Of a stretch of 64,000 bases of DNA, positions 52,554-62,526 are shown in pieces (positions within the stretch are counted from its first letter, which is position 1; each line of letters begins with the position of its first letter). Origin of the DNA: Shewanella colwelliana ATCC 39565 (GTDB lineage Bacteria > Pseudomonadota > Gammaproteobacteria > Enterobacterales > Shewanellaceae); NCBI RefSeq assembly GCF_000518705.1, contig NZ_KI912479.1, forward strand, positions 1 through 64,000, in the 5' to 3' direction. A program made the translations under genes and the position numbers. Under the pieces are notes generated by a model. That model made no database searches and was not told the origin of the DNA. It saw nothing but the letters and a program-made list of their open reading frames with translations.

Positions 52554-53306
52554 ATGACACGTTCAGAATTAACCCAATATCTAACGCAATTTTTACATGT
52601 TTCAGATTACAAAGACTATGCGCCGAATGGCTTACAGGTTGAGGGATGCAACGAGATTGCCACCATAGTGACAGGGGTAACAGCATGCCAAGCGTTAATC
52701 GATCGTGCGGTAGCGCTGAATGCCGATGCGTTATTGGTACATCACGGCTTTTTTTGGAAAGGTGAAAGTGAAGTGATCACTGGCATGAAGCATCGGCGAA
52801 TCAAGGCGCTCATTAATCATGATATCAATTTGTATGGTTATCATTTGCCGCTCGATGGGCACCCTATGCTGGGCAATAATGCTGAGCTTGCCAGAGAGTT
52901 GGCTATTATTGATGCAGAGTCTATCGAGGGCGTTGCGCAAGGTTTAGTGTGGCAAGGGCGTTTGGATGTGCCAATGTCCGTCACGGCTTTTCAAACTAAA
53001 TTAAATCATGTGCTTGGGCGTGAAGCGTTACATCTGGGTGACACTAATAAGCCGATTCAGCATTTAGCTTGGTGTAGCGGCGGTGCGCAGGATTATATCG
53101 ATATTGCAGTGGATCTCGGTGTCGATGCCTTTATCAGCGGTGAAGTGTCAGAAAGAACCTTCCACAGTGCAGTCGAGCAAGATATTCACTATTTTGCTGC
53201 GGGGCATCATGCGACAGAGCGGTTTGGTATTAAGGCGTTGGGAGAGCATTTGGCGCAGAAATTTGAGCTAACCCATCACTTTGTGGATATTGATAATCCA
53301 GTTTAA
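52554..53306 (+). CDS. Nif3-like dinuclear metal-centre protein (YbgI)
   Basis: This 250-residue protein belongs to the NIF3/YbgI/GTP cyclohydrolase type 1-like family, which forms a toroidal hexamer with two metals per subunit. Metal ligands are visible in LLVHHGFFWKG (His-His), YGYHLPLDGHP (Asp) and AAGHHATERFG (His, Glu). Others are in GVDAFISGEVSE. The family is widespread and its reaction is not agreed. AGGAG lies 5 nt before the ATG. It is convergent with metG across a shared terminator. Confidence 0.88.
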   Translation: MTRSELTQYLTQFLHVSDYKDYAPNGLQVEGCNEIATIVTGVTACQALIDRAVALNADALLVHHGFFWKGESEVITGMKHRRIKALINHDINLYGYHLPLDGHPMLGNNAELARELAIIDAESIEGVAQGLVWQGRLDVPMSVTAFQTKLNHVLGREALHLGDTNKPIQHLAWCSGGAQDYIDIAVDLGVDAFISGEVSERTFHSAVEQDIHYFAAGHHATERFGIKALGEHLAQKFELTHHFVDIDNPV

Positions 53307-53403
53307 GCGGTGCATGGCTCAATATGAAAACATGAACCAACATTAAGTGCTGTTTATCGCCTTACTGTGGTCACAATTACGCCGTGTGAATATAAGTTAG
53401 TAA

Positions 53404-53432
53404 TAAAAAAGGCCGCTAAGCGGCCTTTTTAT
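53404..53432. terminator. Bidirectional terminator, Nif3-like gene and metG
   Basis: The stem AAAAGGCCGC/GCGGCCTTTT has a 3-nt loop with A and T runs on both sides, between two convergent genes. Confidence 0.88.
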
Positions 53433-53451
53433 GGGTTGCAGTTAATTGATG

Positions 53452-55473
53452 TTACTTAACACGCATACCTGGCTGAGCGCCTTCATGGGGCTCTAGAATC
53501 CACAAATCTTTCTTTCCGGGGCCAGCGGCAAGCACCATCCCTTCAGATAGGCCAAAACGCATCTTGCGTGGCGCAAGGTTAGCAACCATAACAGTGAGCT
53601 TACCTTCTAGATCTTCAGGTGCATAGGCTGACTTAATGCCAGCAAAGACCTGTTTGGTTTCGCCACCTAAATCCAGCTGAAGTTTAAGGAGCTTGTTGGC
53701 TTCTGGTACATGCTCAGCTTTAGCAATTCTTGCAATACGTAGATCAAGCTTCGCGAAATCATCGAAACTTATCTCTTCGCTGATTGGGTCAAGATCCAGT
53801 TGGCTTTTTGGTGCTTCTGTGACTTGTAAGTTTTCGGTTGAAGCGTCGATAATTGCTTCAATACTCTTCATTTCAACACGTTGCATCAAGGCCTTGAAGG
53901 TGGCTATTTCATGTCCTGCGAGGTCGCGACCTAAGTCTTCCCAAGTCAACGATAGCTGCAAGAAGGCTTCCACATCTTTGGCAAGCTGAGGCAGTACAGG
54001 CTTAAGGTAGGTCATCAGGATACGGAACAGGTTGATCGCATTACTGCATACCTGATGGGCTTCACCTTGCTTGTCGTCTTGCTTAATTAGTTGCCATGGC
54101 GCTGCATCGGCAACATAAGCGTTGGCCAGATCGGCTAAGGCCATGATTTCACGCATCGCCTTACCAAATTCTCGAGTTTCATAAAATTCGGCAATCGCCG
54201 CTTCTTTAGCCAAGAAGGTGTTAGTCAGAGAGGTATTTTCAATTTTGGCTAGCTTACCGTCAAAACGTTTACCGATGAAACCTGCCGTGCGTGAGGCTAA
54301 GTTAACCAGTTTACCGACAAGATCTGAATTAACGCGTTGAGCAAAATCTTCAAGGTTAAGGTCAAGGTCATCAATGCGGCTGCTAAGTTTAGCGGCATAG
54401 TAATAACGCAGGTACTCAGGGTTTAAATTATCTAAGTAGGTGCGAGCCTTAATAAAGGTACCTTTAGACTTAGACATTTTCGCACCATTAACGGTGACAT
54501 AACCGTGGGCATACACGCTATTGGGTTTACGGAATCCCGCACCTTCTAGCATCGCTGGCCAGAATAGGCTGTGGAAGTAGACGATATCTTTACCGATGAA
54601 GTGATACACCTCTGCGGTAGAGTCTTTTGCCCAGAAATCGTCGAAATTGAGATCGTCACGTCGGTCACAAAGGTTTTTAAATGACCCCATGTAGCCGATA
54701 GGTGCGTCTAGCCATACATAGAAGAACTTCCCAGGAGCATCGGGGATCTCAAACCCAAAATAGGGAGCATCACGTGTTATGTCCCATTGCTGCAAGCCCT
54801 GTTCAAACCACTCACCAAGTTTGTTGGCCATCTCTTGCTGCAATGAACCGGAACGGGTCCACGCTTTAAGCATCTCTTCAAAGGCCGGAAGGTCAAAGAA
54901 AAAGTGCTCAGTGTCTTTCATGACCGGTGTCGCGCCAGATACCGCTGACTTAGGGTCGATAAGCTCCGTAGGGCTGTAGGTTGCACCACAGCTATCGCAG
55001 TTATCACCATATTGGTCGACAGATTTACACTTAGGGCAGGTGCCTTTGACAAAACGATCGGGCAGGAACATCGACTTTTCTGGATCGAAAAGCTGAGAGA
55101 TCGTCTTTGATTTTATGTAGCCACCGTCACGTAATTTTAGGTAAATTTCGCTAGCTAACACACGGTTTTCTTCGCTGTGTGTGCTGTGAAAGTTATCAAA
55201 CTCAATGTTAAAGTCGGCGAAATCCTGTTGATGCTCTTTTTGCACCTGAGCAATCATCTCTTCTGGCTCAATACCAAGTTGCTGTGCCTTCAACATGATT
55301 GGAGTGCCGTGGGCATCATCGGCACAGATATAGCGACATTCGTGGCCACGAAGCTTTTGGAAGCGAGCCCAAATATCAGTTTGAATATACTCTAGCATGT
55401 GACCTAAATGGATCGGTCCATTTGCGTATGGAAGTGCGCTGGTCACGAGAATTTTACGTTGTGAAGTTGCCAT
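53452..55473 (-). CDS. metG: Methionyl-tRNA synthetase
   Basis: This 673-residue class I synthetase charges methionine to both initiator and elongator tRNA-Met. The HIGH-type motif is PIHLGHML (His22), the KMSKS loop lies near 333-337 (KMSKSKGTF), and the zinc-binding knuckle CPKCK...CDSCG lies near 143-160. The C-terminal 110 residues form the OB-fold tRNA-binding and dimer domain ([20 protein letters not shown]). The length and domain order match the E. coli dimeric enzyme. It is divergent from apbC with about 160 bp between the starts, a conserved arrangement. Confidence 0.98.
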   Translation of the reverse strand: MATSQRKILVTSALPYANGPIHLGHMLEYIQTDIWARFQKLRGHECRYICADDAHGTPIMLKAQQLGIEPEEMIAQVQKEHQQDFADFNIEFDNFHSTHSEENRVLASEIYLKLRDGGYIKSKTISQLFDPEKSMFLPDRFVKGTCPKCKSVDQYGDNCDSCGATYSPTELIDPKSAVSGATPVMKDTEHFFFDLPAFEEMLKAWTRSGSLQQEMANKLGEWFEQGLQQWDITRDAPYFGFEIPDAPGKFFYVWLDAPIGYMGSFKNLCDRRDDLNFDDFWAKDSTAEVYHFIGKDIVYFHSLFWPAMLEGAGFRKPNSVYAHGYVTVNGAKMSKSKGTFIKARTYLDNLNPEYLRYYYAAKLSSRIDDLDLNLEDFAQRVNSDLVGKLVNLASRTAGFIGKRFDGKLAKIENTSLTNTFLAKEAAIAEFYETREFGKAMREIMALADLANAYVADAAPWQLIKQDDKQGEAHQVCSNAINLFRILMTYLKPVLPQLAKDVEAFLQLSLTWEDLGRDLAGHEIATFKALMQRVEMKSIEAIIDASTENLQVTEAPKSQLDLDPISEEISFDDFAKLDLRIARIAKAEHVPEANKLLKLQLDLGGETKQVFAGIKSAYAPEDLEGKLTVMVANLAPRKMRFGLSEGMVLAAGPGKKDLWILEPHEGAQPGMRVK

Positions 55474-55632
55474 CTTGTCTCAAAATCAGTAAGTGCCCAA
55501 AAAGAATGGCATAGATACTAACCGATCATAGTGAAAGTTTCATCAAAAGCTGCGTTAACTGGACTAAAACTACCCGAATATTATGAGATTTTCTGATACA
55601 CTTAGCCAAATTATTTATAGGGGGTAGTCGTT

Positions 55633-56745
55633 TTGTCTTCAGCTTCTTCGCAATATCATCTCAGTGATGAACTTCTTCAGCCAGTTTTGGCTATTTTGGA
55701 TGCGTATCAAGATCCATATTTATTACAAGGTTTAGTGACCGCGGGTTGTGTCACTAAGCTCGATATTGAAGGCAAGCGCCTGCAACTCGGTCTGTGTTAT
55801 CCCTACCCCTGCCAGAGCCTTTATCGCGACACAGTTATGGCTATCACCAATAAGCTGGCCGTTCTTGATGCTATTGATGAAGTTGAGTGTGAAATTGATT
55901 TTCAGCCTGCGGTGATCTCCGCAGGTGCCGTCGACCCCCTCCCAAATGTAAAGCAAGTGATAGCGGTTGCCTCGGGCAAAGGTGGCGTGGGTAAATCGAC
56001 CACCTCGGTTAACCTTGCGTTAGCCCTTGCCGCAGAAGGTGCCAAAGTGGGTATTTTAGATGCTGACATATACGGCCCATCGATGCCGATTATGTTGGGT
56101 GTCCCCGATTTCAATCCAGTGTCGCCAGATGGCAAAATGATGACCGCTGCGACGGCTCATGGTATTGCGGCTCAATCAATAGGATTTATGTTGGGTGGCG
56201 ATGAAGCGGCCGTATGGCGTGGCCCGATGGCAGCTGGGGCATTGGCTCAGCTGCTTAATGAAACCCTTTGGCCTGAACTCGATTACTTGGTGATTGATAT
56301 GCCACCAGGAACCGGTGATATTCAGTTAACCTTGTCGCAAAAAGTGCCAGTCAGTGGCGCAGTGATTGTGACCACGCCTCAAGATATCGCATTGGCCGAT
56401 GCGAAAAAAGGGGTAAGCATGTTCCAGAAAGTTAATATTCCGGTACTGGGAATTGTTGAGAACATGAGCTTCCATCTTTGCAGTGAATGCGGTCATAAAG
56501 AACATCTTTTTGGTGAAGATGGCGGCGTAAAAATGGCACAACGATATGGCGTACCGCTGCTTGGTCAGTTGCCGTTAAAGCTAAATATTCGTGAGGATGT
56601 AGATAAAGGTATTCCAACAGTCGTTGCCGACAGTGAAGGCGATGTGGCCAATATCTATAAAGAGATCGCTAGACGGGTTGGTGCGCAGCTAGCACTGACT
56701 CAGACACAGAGTGTCGTTTCAATTTCAATTTCAGATGATGAGTAA
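55633..56745 (+). CDS. apbC: Iron-sulfur carrier ATPase ApbC (Mrp)
   Basis: This 370-residue P-loop scaffold or carrier for Fe-S clusters has an N-terminal DUF59/MIP18-like domain (about 10-90). The MinD-like ATPase follows with the deviant Walker A VASGKGGVGKSTTSVNLA near 112-129, the signature DIYGPSMPIM, and a CxxC (HLCSECGH near 281-287) that binds the cluster. The start is TTG at 55633 after GGGGGT with 6-8 nt spacing. It is divergent from metG, as in many gammaproteobacteria, and is 10 bp upstream of udk, so these are cotranscribed. Confidence 0.93.
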   Translation: MSSASSQYHLSDELLQPVLAILDAYQDPYLLQGLVTAGCVTKLDIEGKRLQLGLCYPYPCQSLYRDTVMAITNKLAVLDAIDEVECEIDFQPAVISAGAVDPLPNVKQVIAVASGKGGVGKSTTSVNLALALAAEGAKVGILDADIYGPSMPIMLGVPDFNPVSPDGKMMTAATAHGIAAQSIGFMLGGDEAAVWRGPMAAGALAQLLNETLWPELDYLVIDMPPGTGDIQLTLSQKVPVSGAVIVTTPQDIALADAKKGVSMFQKVNIPVLGIVENMSFHLCSECGHKEHLFGEDGGVKMAQRYGVPLLGQLPLKLNIREDVDKGIPTVVADSEGDVANIYKEIARRVGAQLALTQTQSVVSISISDDE

Positions 56746-56755
56746 GGTTTAATCG

Positions 56756-57391
56756 ATGAATTCACAATGTGTCATTATTGCCATTGCTGGTGCGTCAGCG
56801 TCAGGTAAAAGCTTAATAGCGAAAACTATTTTTGAAGAACTGTGTCGTGATTTAGGAACAGATCAAATTGGCGTTATCGCTGAAGATGCTTACTACAAGG
56901 ATCAGAGCCATCTTTCGATGGATGAACGTGTACTGACGAATTACGATCACCCTAAAGCACTTGATCACCTTTTATTGAGCCAGCACCTTGAAGCGCTTAA
57001 AAATGGTGAGGCGGTCGATATTCCACAATACAGTTATACCGAGCACACCCGTATGGCTGAAACTGTCACAATGACACCGAAGAAAGTGATCATCCTAGAA
57101 GGGATTTTGTTGCTGACAGATCCGGTACTGAGAGAGAAGATGGATGCAAGCGTATTTATGGATACGCCATTGGATATCTGCTTTATGCGCCGATTGACGC
57201 GAGATGTTGCAGAGCGAGGTAGAACCATGGAGTCAGTGATGCAACAGTATACGCAAACGGTACGACCTATGTTTCTGCAATTTATTGATCCATCGAAGCA
57301 ATATGCCGATATTATCGTTCCTCGCGGCGGTAAAAATCGTATTGCTACCGATATCCTCAAGGCCAGAATTCAACACCTGTTAGCAAAATAA
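56756..57391 (+). CDS. udk: Uridine kinase
   Basis: This 211-residue P-loop kinase phosphorylates uridine and cytidine with GTP or ATP in pyrimidine salvage. The Walker A loop is [17 protein letters not shown] (residues 9-25). [11 protein letters not shown] and [11 protein letters not shown] hold the substrate contacts, and [18 protein letters not shown] is the conserved LID region. It sits 10 bp after apbC and 23 bp before an uncharacterised gene, so it is an internal gene of this operon. Confidence 0.95.
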   Translation: MNSQCVIIAIAGASASGKSLIAKTIFEELCRDLGTDQIGVIAEDAYYKDQSHLSMDERVLTNYDHPKALDHLLLSQHLEALKNGEAVDIPQYSYTEHTRMAETVTMTPKKVIILEGILLLTDPVLREKMDASVFMDTPLDICFMRRLTRDVAERGRTMESVMQQYTQTVRPMFLQFIDPSKQYADIIVPRGGKNRIATDILKARIQHLLAK

Positions 57392-57413
57392 TAGGGCTGG
57401 GAGTTCAAAAGGG

Positions 57414-57749
57414 ATGCGTTTGACTGAAGTTGAGGTGAAATCCAGTGTACATGGCACAATGGTTATAGAGCCGTGTTTTGATGCTGATGCCATTAACTGT
57501 GTCGGTGTAGATATCATATCAGGCGAACAATTCCCCGTATCTCAATACAATACCGTTTCTTCAGTCGATTTCAGTGGTCTGATTGAAGCGGTACATATGG
57601 CACTTGAGTATGTGATGAGTGATAAAATGGTTATCTCTGAACGCGATGCGTTATGTTGGTGTCCCGCTGAGGTGGCGTTAACTATACCCAATGCAAACGC
57701 CATCTGGTCACCTGATACCACATGTTTTGCTAGGCCAAGTCATGTCTGA
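57414..57749 (+). CDS. Uncharacterised 111-residue protein
   Basis: This short protein has a beta-rich N-terminus (VEVKSSVHGTMVIEP) and a helical stretch near 60-75 (FSGLIEAVHMALEYVM). There is no signal peptide, membrane segment or catalytic motif, and I recognise no family. It lies between udk and pabC. The next gene's likely ATG (57742) falls inside its 3' end, so it is probably cotranscribed with both and translationally coupled to pabC. The start at 57414 has GGGAT 2-4 nt upstream, which is close for a ribosome site. Confidence 0.6.
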   Translation: MRLTEVEVKSSVHGTMVIEPCFDADAINCVGVDIISGEQFPVSQYNTVSSVDFSGLIEAVHMALEYVMSDKMVISERDALCWCPAEVALTIPNANAIWSPDTTCFARPSHV

Positions 57750-58572
57750 TATGTGGATTAATGGCATTCGCCAGAATCTTATCAGTGGCAGTGATAGAGG
57801 CCTTGCTTATGGCGATGGGCTTTTTGCGACAATGCGTTGCGGCGAAACGGGGATCAAATTTCGGCAATTGCACCTTGAGCGTTTATCCCAAAGTGCACAA
57901 CGCCTTGGTTTTGTGTGGCAAGCATCGCCAGCACTGCTATTGCAACTTGATGAGATAAGCTCGCACAGTTTTGTCCAGTTTGGTCAAGACTTCTGCATCA
58001 AATTGCTGATATCACGCGGTTCAGGTGGGCGGGGATATCAAGCGCCACAGCAGCCAGATATCAGTGAAATCGTATCGGTCCACGCAATTCCCGCGCACTA
58101 CAGCACTTTGCAACAGCAAGGTGTTGCACTGCAAACGAGTCCGATAAGGCTGGCCAAGCAACCTCGTTTAGCGGGCATGAAACACCTAAATCGTTTAGAA
58201 CAGGTGTTAATAAAATCTCAAATGTTGACGACAGGCTTTGATGATTGGTTGGTACTCGACAGTGATGAAAAGGTCATAGAGTCCTCGATGGCTAATCTAT
58301 TTTGCATCAAAGATGAACAAGTCGTTACCCCTGCGTTATCGGCGTCAGGTGTTGCTGGAGTGATGCGTGAGCAGCTTATCTATTGGTTGAACGACGCTGG
58401 TTACTGTGTGCAGATGCGAACTGTCGATGTCGCAGAACTTGAACAGTTTGATCATCTATTTATTAGTAATAGCCTGTTTGGCGTGATAAGCGTTAATCAG
58501 GTTAATCAGTTTCATTTTACGTCGAGTCCGATAGTGAGTCGAGCAAGGGAAGCGTTGTCATTATCACTATGA
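57742..58572 (+). CDS. pabC: Aminodeoxychorismate lyase
   Basis: This 276-residue PLP-dependent fold-type IV enzyme splits 4-amino-4-deoxychorismate to p-aminobenzoate and pyruvate for folate synthesis. MWINGIRQNLISGSDRGLAYGDGLFATMRC is the conserved N-terminus (quoted here as SDRGLAYGDGLFATM), and the PLP-binding Lys is in GMKHLNRLEQV. SSMANLFCIKD and SNSLFGVISV are also diagnostic. The frame is open from 57691, but the ATG at 57742 or 57751 is more likely. It opens the pabC-mltG-tmk-holB set known from E. coli. Confidence 0.92.
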   Translation: MSDMWINGIRQNLISGSDRGLAYGDGLFATMRCGETGIKFRQLHLERLSQSAQRLGFVWQASPALLLQLDEISSHSFVQFGQDFCIKLLISRGSGGRGYQAPQQPDISEIVSVHAIPAHYSTLQQQGVALQTSPIRLAKQPRLAGMKHLNRLEQVLIKSQMLTTGFDDWLVLDSDEKVIESSMANLFCIKDEQVVTPALSASGVAGVMREQLIYWLNDAGYCVQMRTVDVAELEQFDHLFISNSLFGVISVNQVNQFHFTSSPIVSRAREALSLSL

Positions 58573-59576
58573 GAAAATTATTAATAGGGGCTTCGGCCTC
58601 ACTGTTTACGTTATTAACGATTGCAGCTATCGGCTTGTATTGGGGCTATCAAAGTGTCGTGAGTTTCAGTCAGGCACCACTCAATATTGATGCCGAGCAA
58701 GAACTGGAGATTAAACGTGGTAGCTCATTCCATCAGGTTGCGGCCACACTAGTTGAACGTGGTGCGATCAACGATTTGTGGAAATTAAAGTTACTGGTTA
58801 AGTTACGTCCAGAACTGAGCCAAATTCGCAGTGGCCTATATCAGATAGAGACCACCGATACGGTGTCGAGTTTACTTGATAAGTTAACCCAAGGTCGAGT
58901 GATGGTCTTTAATGCTACGCTGATTGAAGGTAAGACGATTAAAGAGTGGCAGGCCGAGCTAAAGCAGCTACCAAGAATAAACTGGCAAGATGATGTTTTT
59001 AACATAGTACTTAAAGCGAATGGCGACGACTCAGGACTGCCAGAAGGAAAATTCTTCCCAGATACTTATCACTACTCAGCGGGCGATGAACTGAGCGTGA
59101 TTGTTGAGCAAAGCTATCAAAAAATGCAGCAGCAATTAAAGGTAGCATGGGAAGGGCGAGATAAAGATATCCCACTAGCGTCACCCTATGAGTTATTGAT
59201 CATGGCGTCAATTATCGAAAAGGAGACGGGTAAGGCGAGCGAGCGCCCGTGGATATCGGCAGTATTTACTAATCGATTGCGTAAAGGGATGCGATTGCAG
59301 ACAGATCCGACTGTTATTTACGGCATGGGCGACCGGTTTGACGGTAATATTCGTCGAAAAGATCTGCGTGAAATGACCCCTTTTAATACCTACCGCATCA
59401 ATGGCTTGACTCCAACACCGATAGCCGCACCCAGTGGGGCATCATTGCTGGCCGCCGCGCATCCTGCCGACGTGGATTACCTTTATTTCGTATCAAAAAA
59501 TGACGGCAGTCATATATTTTCTAAATCACTGGCTGAGCACAATCGCGCAGTCAACCAGTATCAGAGAAATCGATGA
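58569..59576 (+). CDS. mltG: Endolytic murein transglycosylase MltG
   Basis: This 335-residue inner-membrane protein cuts nascent peptidoglycan strands and helps end glycan chain growth. An N-terminal transmembrane helix (about 8-28) precedes a LysM-like part and the YceG domain. The catalytic Glu lies in [17 protein letters not shown] (near 217). [19 protein letters not shown] and [15 protein letters not shown] are conserved. It starts 4 nt before the pabC stop (ATGAG overlap) and ends 4 nt into tmk, so all three are translationally coupled. Confidence 0.95.
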   Translation: MRKLLIGASASLFTLLTIAAIGLYWGYQSVVSFSQAPLNIDAEQELEIKRGSSFHQVAATLVERGAINDLWKLKLLVKLRPELSQIRSGLYQIETTDTVSSLLDKLTQGRVMVFNATLIEGKTIKEWQAELKQLPRINWQDDVFNIVLKANGDDSGLPEGKFFPDTYHYSAGDELSVIVEQSYQKMQQQLKVAWEGRDKDIPLASPYELLIMASIIEKETGKASERPWISAVFTNRLRKGMRLQTDPTVIYGMGDRFDGNIRRKDLREMTPFNTYRINGLTPTPIAAPSGASLLAAAHPADVDYLYFVSKNDGSHIFSKSLAEHNRAVNQYQRNR

Positions 59577-60205
59577 ATAGACCTAATAACGCTAAATTTG
59601 TCGTCATTGAAGGGTTAGAGGGCGCAGGAAAATCCAGCGCTATCGCTTTAGTGAGAGACTTCATAGAAAAACATACCGCGCAAGCACCAGTATGTACGCG
59701 TGAGCCTGGTGGCACCCCACTGGCAGAGAAAATGCGTGATTTGGTGAAGATTGCCGACGACACAGACCCTTTATGTGACGAGTCTGAATGCTTACTGATT
59801 TATGCTGCACGTGCTCAATTAGTCGCCAACGTGATCAAGCCAGCCTTGAATCAAGGTCAATGGGTATTAGGGGATCGTCATAATCTATCTTCGCTCGCTT
59901 ATCAAGGTGGTGGACGGGGGTTAATGTCATTGGTTGAGGCGGTCAGTGATGCAACATTAAAGGGGTTTAAACCTGACTTAACCATCTATTTGGATATCGA
60001 ACCAGGCTTAGGCCTACAACGCGCTGCAGATCGTGGTGCACTTGACCGTATTGAGCAGCAGGCGCTTAGCTTTTTTGAGCGAGCTCGTACGACCTATTTA
60101 GCGCTTGCTGAAAGCGATGACACCATTGCGGTGATCGACGCAAGTCAAAGCATGGCGGACGTGCACAAAGATATCATCTCTTTGTTGCAAGCCCAGCGGT
60201 GGTAG
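59573..60205 (+). CDS. tmk: Thymidylate kinase
   Basis: This 210-residue kinase makes dTDP from dTMP. The P-loop is [16 protein letters not shown] (residues 12-27), the DRH motif with the base-binding region is [18 protein letters not shown], and the LID contains [12 protein letters not shown]. The length fits the bacterial type I enzyme. It overlaps the mltG stop by 4 nt and is 1 nt from holB, inside a tight operon that brings together nucleotide supply and replication genes. Confidence 0.95.
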   Translation: MNRPNNAKFVVIEGLEGAGKSSAIALVRDFIEKHTAQAPVCTREPGGTPLAEKMRDLVKIADDTDPLCDESECLLIYAARAQLVANVIKPALNQGQWVLGDRHNLSSLAYQGGGRGLMSLVEAVSDATLKGFKPDLTIYLDIEPGLGLQRAADRGALDRIEQQALSFFERARTTYLALAESDDTIAVIDASQSMADVHKDIISLLQAQRW

Positions 60206-60206
60206 G

Positions 60207-61124
60207 ATGAGCGACATTCCTTGGTTGTCACCCGTTATCGATCAGTTTACGCAACAGGTTATGGCGGGGGCGAATGGTCATGCTTATTTAATCGGCATGC
60301 ATCAAGGTTATGGCGCGTGGTCGCTAACACTTGCACTGGCAAAAACAGCCTTATGTCTATCACCAACGCCTGACGGCGCATGTGGTCATTGTAAAGCATG
60401 CTTGTTGGTGGCCGCTGATTGCCACCCAGATCTTTACAGTGTTGAGGCCGATGGTAACCAGATTAAAGTCGATCAAATCCGAACACTGTGCAGCAGTTTA
60501 ACCTCGACAGCACAACAGGGTGGCCGACGCGTAGCAATCATCAAAAGCAGCGAAAAGCTAAATACTGCAGCGGCAAATGCACTGCTTAAAACACTCGAAG
60601 AACCCGGCCGTGACACACTGATTTTTTTGCAAACGGACACACCCAGCAGGCTAATGGCAACAATTAGCAGCCGCTGTCAGCGGTTACATTTTCAATTGCC
60701 TTCGCCTGATACGCTTAGGCATTGGATCGCTGCACAAATAACGTGTGATCACGACGTAACTTGGTGTTTACCCGCGATGGGCGGACCCATAGAGTTACTT
60801 AGTGCTTTGCAGAGCGAACGTTACCAGCAGCTGCTTATGTATCGAAAAGGTTGGATACAAAGTTTGTCGTCTGGGCACCTGTGTGCTAGTTTAACTAATA
60901 TAGATGAAAAGCAAGTTTCTGATGCGCTTAAGGTTTTATATCTGGTTTTACGATATAAATTGGTTAAACAGAAAAATGCTGATGCCCTAGTTAACGTGAA
61001 GTTAGTGACATTTGCAGGCCAAGTGATGGAGACCTATCATCGTCTTAACACTATGCCAAACGTGAATGTGATGGCGGTTTTTCAAGCGTTTATATTAGAG
61101 TATGAGTCGCTAACAACAAGATAA
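60207..61124 (+). CDS. holB: DNA polymerase III subunit delta prime
   Basis: This 305-residue clamp-loader subunit works with DnaX and HolA to load the beta sliding clamp. The zinc-ribbon cysteines are in CGHCKACLLVAADCHPDLY (near 61-80). The sensor-like IIKSSEKLNTAAANALLKTLEEP and the SRC-containing LMATISSRCQRLHF are hallmark. As usual for delta prime, the Walker A is degenerate (GMHQGYGAWSLTLAL) and ATP is not bound. It begins 1 nt after the tmk stop and ends 6 nt before the PilZ gene. Confidence 0.93.
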   Translation: MSDIPWLSPVIDQFTQQVMAGANGHAYLIGMHQGYGAWSLTLALAKTALCLSPTPDGACGHCKACLLVAADCHPDLYSVEADGNQIKVDQIRTLCSSLTSTAQQGGRRVAIIKSSEKLNTAAANALLKTLEEPGRDTLIFLQTDTPSRLMATISSRCQRLHFQLPSPDTLRHWIAAQITCDHDVTWCLPAMGGPIELLSALQSERYQQLLMYRKGWIQSLSSGHLCASLTNIDEKQVSDALKVLYLVLRYKLVKQKNADALVNVKLVTFAGQVMETYHRLNTMPNVNVMAVFQAFILEYESLTTR

Positions 61125-61130
61125 ATTAAT

Positions 61131-61457
61131 ATGGTCGATCTCGTGATTAATTTTGATACCTTACATCAGCTTTATCGAGCCTACATGCCGTTTATTCAGC
61201 CTGCGGGCTTGTTTGTGGCGACGACTGAAAGTCACTATTTAGGCCAAGAGATTTCAATTGCCTATCAGCTACCGGGCTCAACAGTACGCCATGAGTTTCA
61301 AGGCGTGGTTGTGTGGATTAACCCGCTGGGCGCATCTGGTGGACGACCTGCTGGTATTGGGGTTAAGATCATCACTGACGCTCCCACCCATAAGCATCAC
61401 ATTGAGAACCTCCTTTCAAGAGAGCTTTCCTCTAGCGATTTGACCTGCACTATGTAG
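61131..61457 (+). CDS. PilZ domain protein
   Basis: This 108-residue protein has a PilZ-like fold. Visible segments are LGQEISIAYQLPGS, FQGVVVWINPLG and RPAGIGVKI, in the order expected for PilZ proteins of the type IV pilus group. The arginine-rich c-di-GMP motif (RxxxR) seen in binding members is not evident, which fits the PilZ protein of Pseudomonas that is also encoded next to holB and is required for pilus biogenesis. The gene starts 6 nt after holB and belongs to that operon. Nucleotide binding is doubtful. Confidence 0.82.
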   Translation: MVDLVINFDTLHQLYRAYMPFIQPAGLFVATTESHYLGQEISIAYQLPGSTVRHEFQGVVVWINPLGASGGRPAGIGVKIITDAPTHKHHIENLLSRELSSSDLTCTM

Positions 61458-61503
61458 CTCTGTATTCTTTGCCTCCTTTTTACCGTTAACTTGGATACTC
61501 GCA

Positions 61504-62292
61504 GTGCTCATCGATTCACATTGCCACCTCGATAGGCTAAAAGCCGCGCCCGATCAACTCAGTTTACGTCAGCTCATTGAACAAGCTAAATCTCGCGGCG
61601 TCGATTACTTTTTATGTGTCAATGTTCGTCAGCAAGGGTTTCGCGCCATGCAGGCGAAAATGGCCGAGTTCGAGCAGATTTTTTTATCGGCAGGTGTTCA
61701 TCCGTTGGATGTCCAAGATGGCTTAGATACCACGAAAATTCACGACTACCTTAACGATCCCAAAGTGGTCGCAATTGGTGAGACTGGGCTTGATTACTTC
61801 TATGCTAACGAAACTAAAGCACTGCAACAGCAATGTTTTGAGCAACAGATCGCCTTAGCCGTAGAGGTAAATAAGCCGCTTATTGTGCATACTCGTGATG
61901 CAAGAGAAGATACCATCGCTTTTTTAAAACAAGGGCATGCTGATAAAGTAGGCGGTGTACTGCACTGTTTTACTGAAAACTGGGAGATGGCCAAAGCCGC
62001 CATTGATCTCGGTTTCTATATTTCGGTTTCTGGTATCGTGACGTTTAAAAATGCCGGTGATTTACGCACCGTTATCCGCAAGGTGCCAAAAGATAGGTTG
62101 TTAGTTGAAACCGATGCACCTTATTTGGCGCCCGTTCCCCATCGTGGGCAAGAGAATCAACCTGCATATGTTCGCGATGTGGCTGAATTTGTTGCGCAGC
62201 TACGTGGTGAGTCTTATGAAGAGCTAGCCGATTACACGTCTAGTAACTTTTTTAGTCTGTTTAAAGATGCGGCGAAGTTAGTCGGTCGATAA
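61504..62292 (+). CDS. TatD-family metal-dependent hydrolase
   Basis: This 262-residue amidohydrolase-fold enzyme is of the TatD/YcfH type, with deoxyribonuclease activity in known members. Metal-binding motifs are LIDSHCHLDRL (HxH, near 5-8), AIGETGLDYF (Glu), IVHTRDARED (His), VLHCFTENWE (His) and LVETDAPYLAP (Asp). It is like YcfH by synteny with holB. The start is GTG at 61504 and the ribosome site is weak. It is the last gene of the pabC-tatD run; the possible small RNA region lies next on the other strand. Confidence 0.92.
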   Translation: MLIDSHCHLDRLKAAPDQLSLRQLIEQAKSRGVDYFLCVNVRQQGFRAMQAKMAEFEQIFLSAGVHPLDVQDGLDTTKIHDYLNDPKVVAIGETGLDYFYANETKALQQQCFEQQIALAVEVNKPLIVHTRDAREDTIAFLKQGHADKVGGVLHCFTENWEMAKAAIDLGFYISVSGIVTFKNAGDLRTVIRKVPKDRLLVETDAPYLAPVPHRGQENQPAYVRDVAEFVAQLRGESYEELADYTSSNFFSLFKDAAKLVGR

Positions 62293-62313
62293 ATACAGGC
62301 AAGAAAAGACACG

Positions 62314-62352
62314 CAAAAAAAGACCCAAAACTATTCCAATTGTTCTGGGTCT
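62314..62352 (-). terminator. Terminator on the minus strand between tatD and rsmF
   Basis: On the minus strand AGACCCAGAAC pairs with GTTTTGGGTCT around a 10-nt loop and is followed by seven Ts. It lies 175 bp past the rsmF stop, far for a gene terminator, so it may end a separate short transcript. Confidence 0.75.
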
Positions 62353-62455
62353 AGGGGAATGGCTCTTTTCAGAGCCGTGCGCTACTGTTTGAGATGTTAC
62401 CTCGAATGACTCTCAGAACTTTAGTGTAGTCAAGGCAGGCAGTAGCGCATGAACT
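62314..62455 (-). ncRNA. Candidate structured small RNA
   Basis: On the minus strand three stems occur in order. The first is a perfect 10-bp long-range stem, TGCGCTACTG (62440-62449) with CAGTAGCGCA (62378-62387). The second is the hairpin GGCTCT-GAAA-AGAGCC (62361-62376). The third is the terminator hairpin (62321-62352) with its T run. The layout fits a small RNA of about 140 nt. I cannot name a family. A decayed mobile-element end is the alternative. Confidence 0.45.
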
Positions 62456-62526
62456 GTTTGGATTTTAATTACTTTCATTTGTAACAAGATGTTTCATTTG
62501 TTGGCGTCGTGTCTCTGCTGGCAAAT

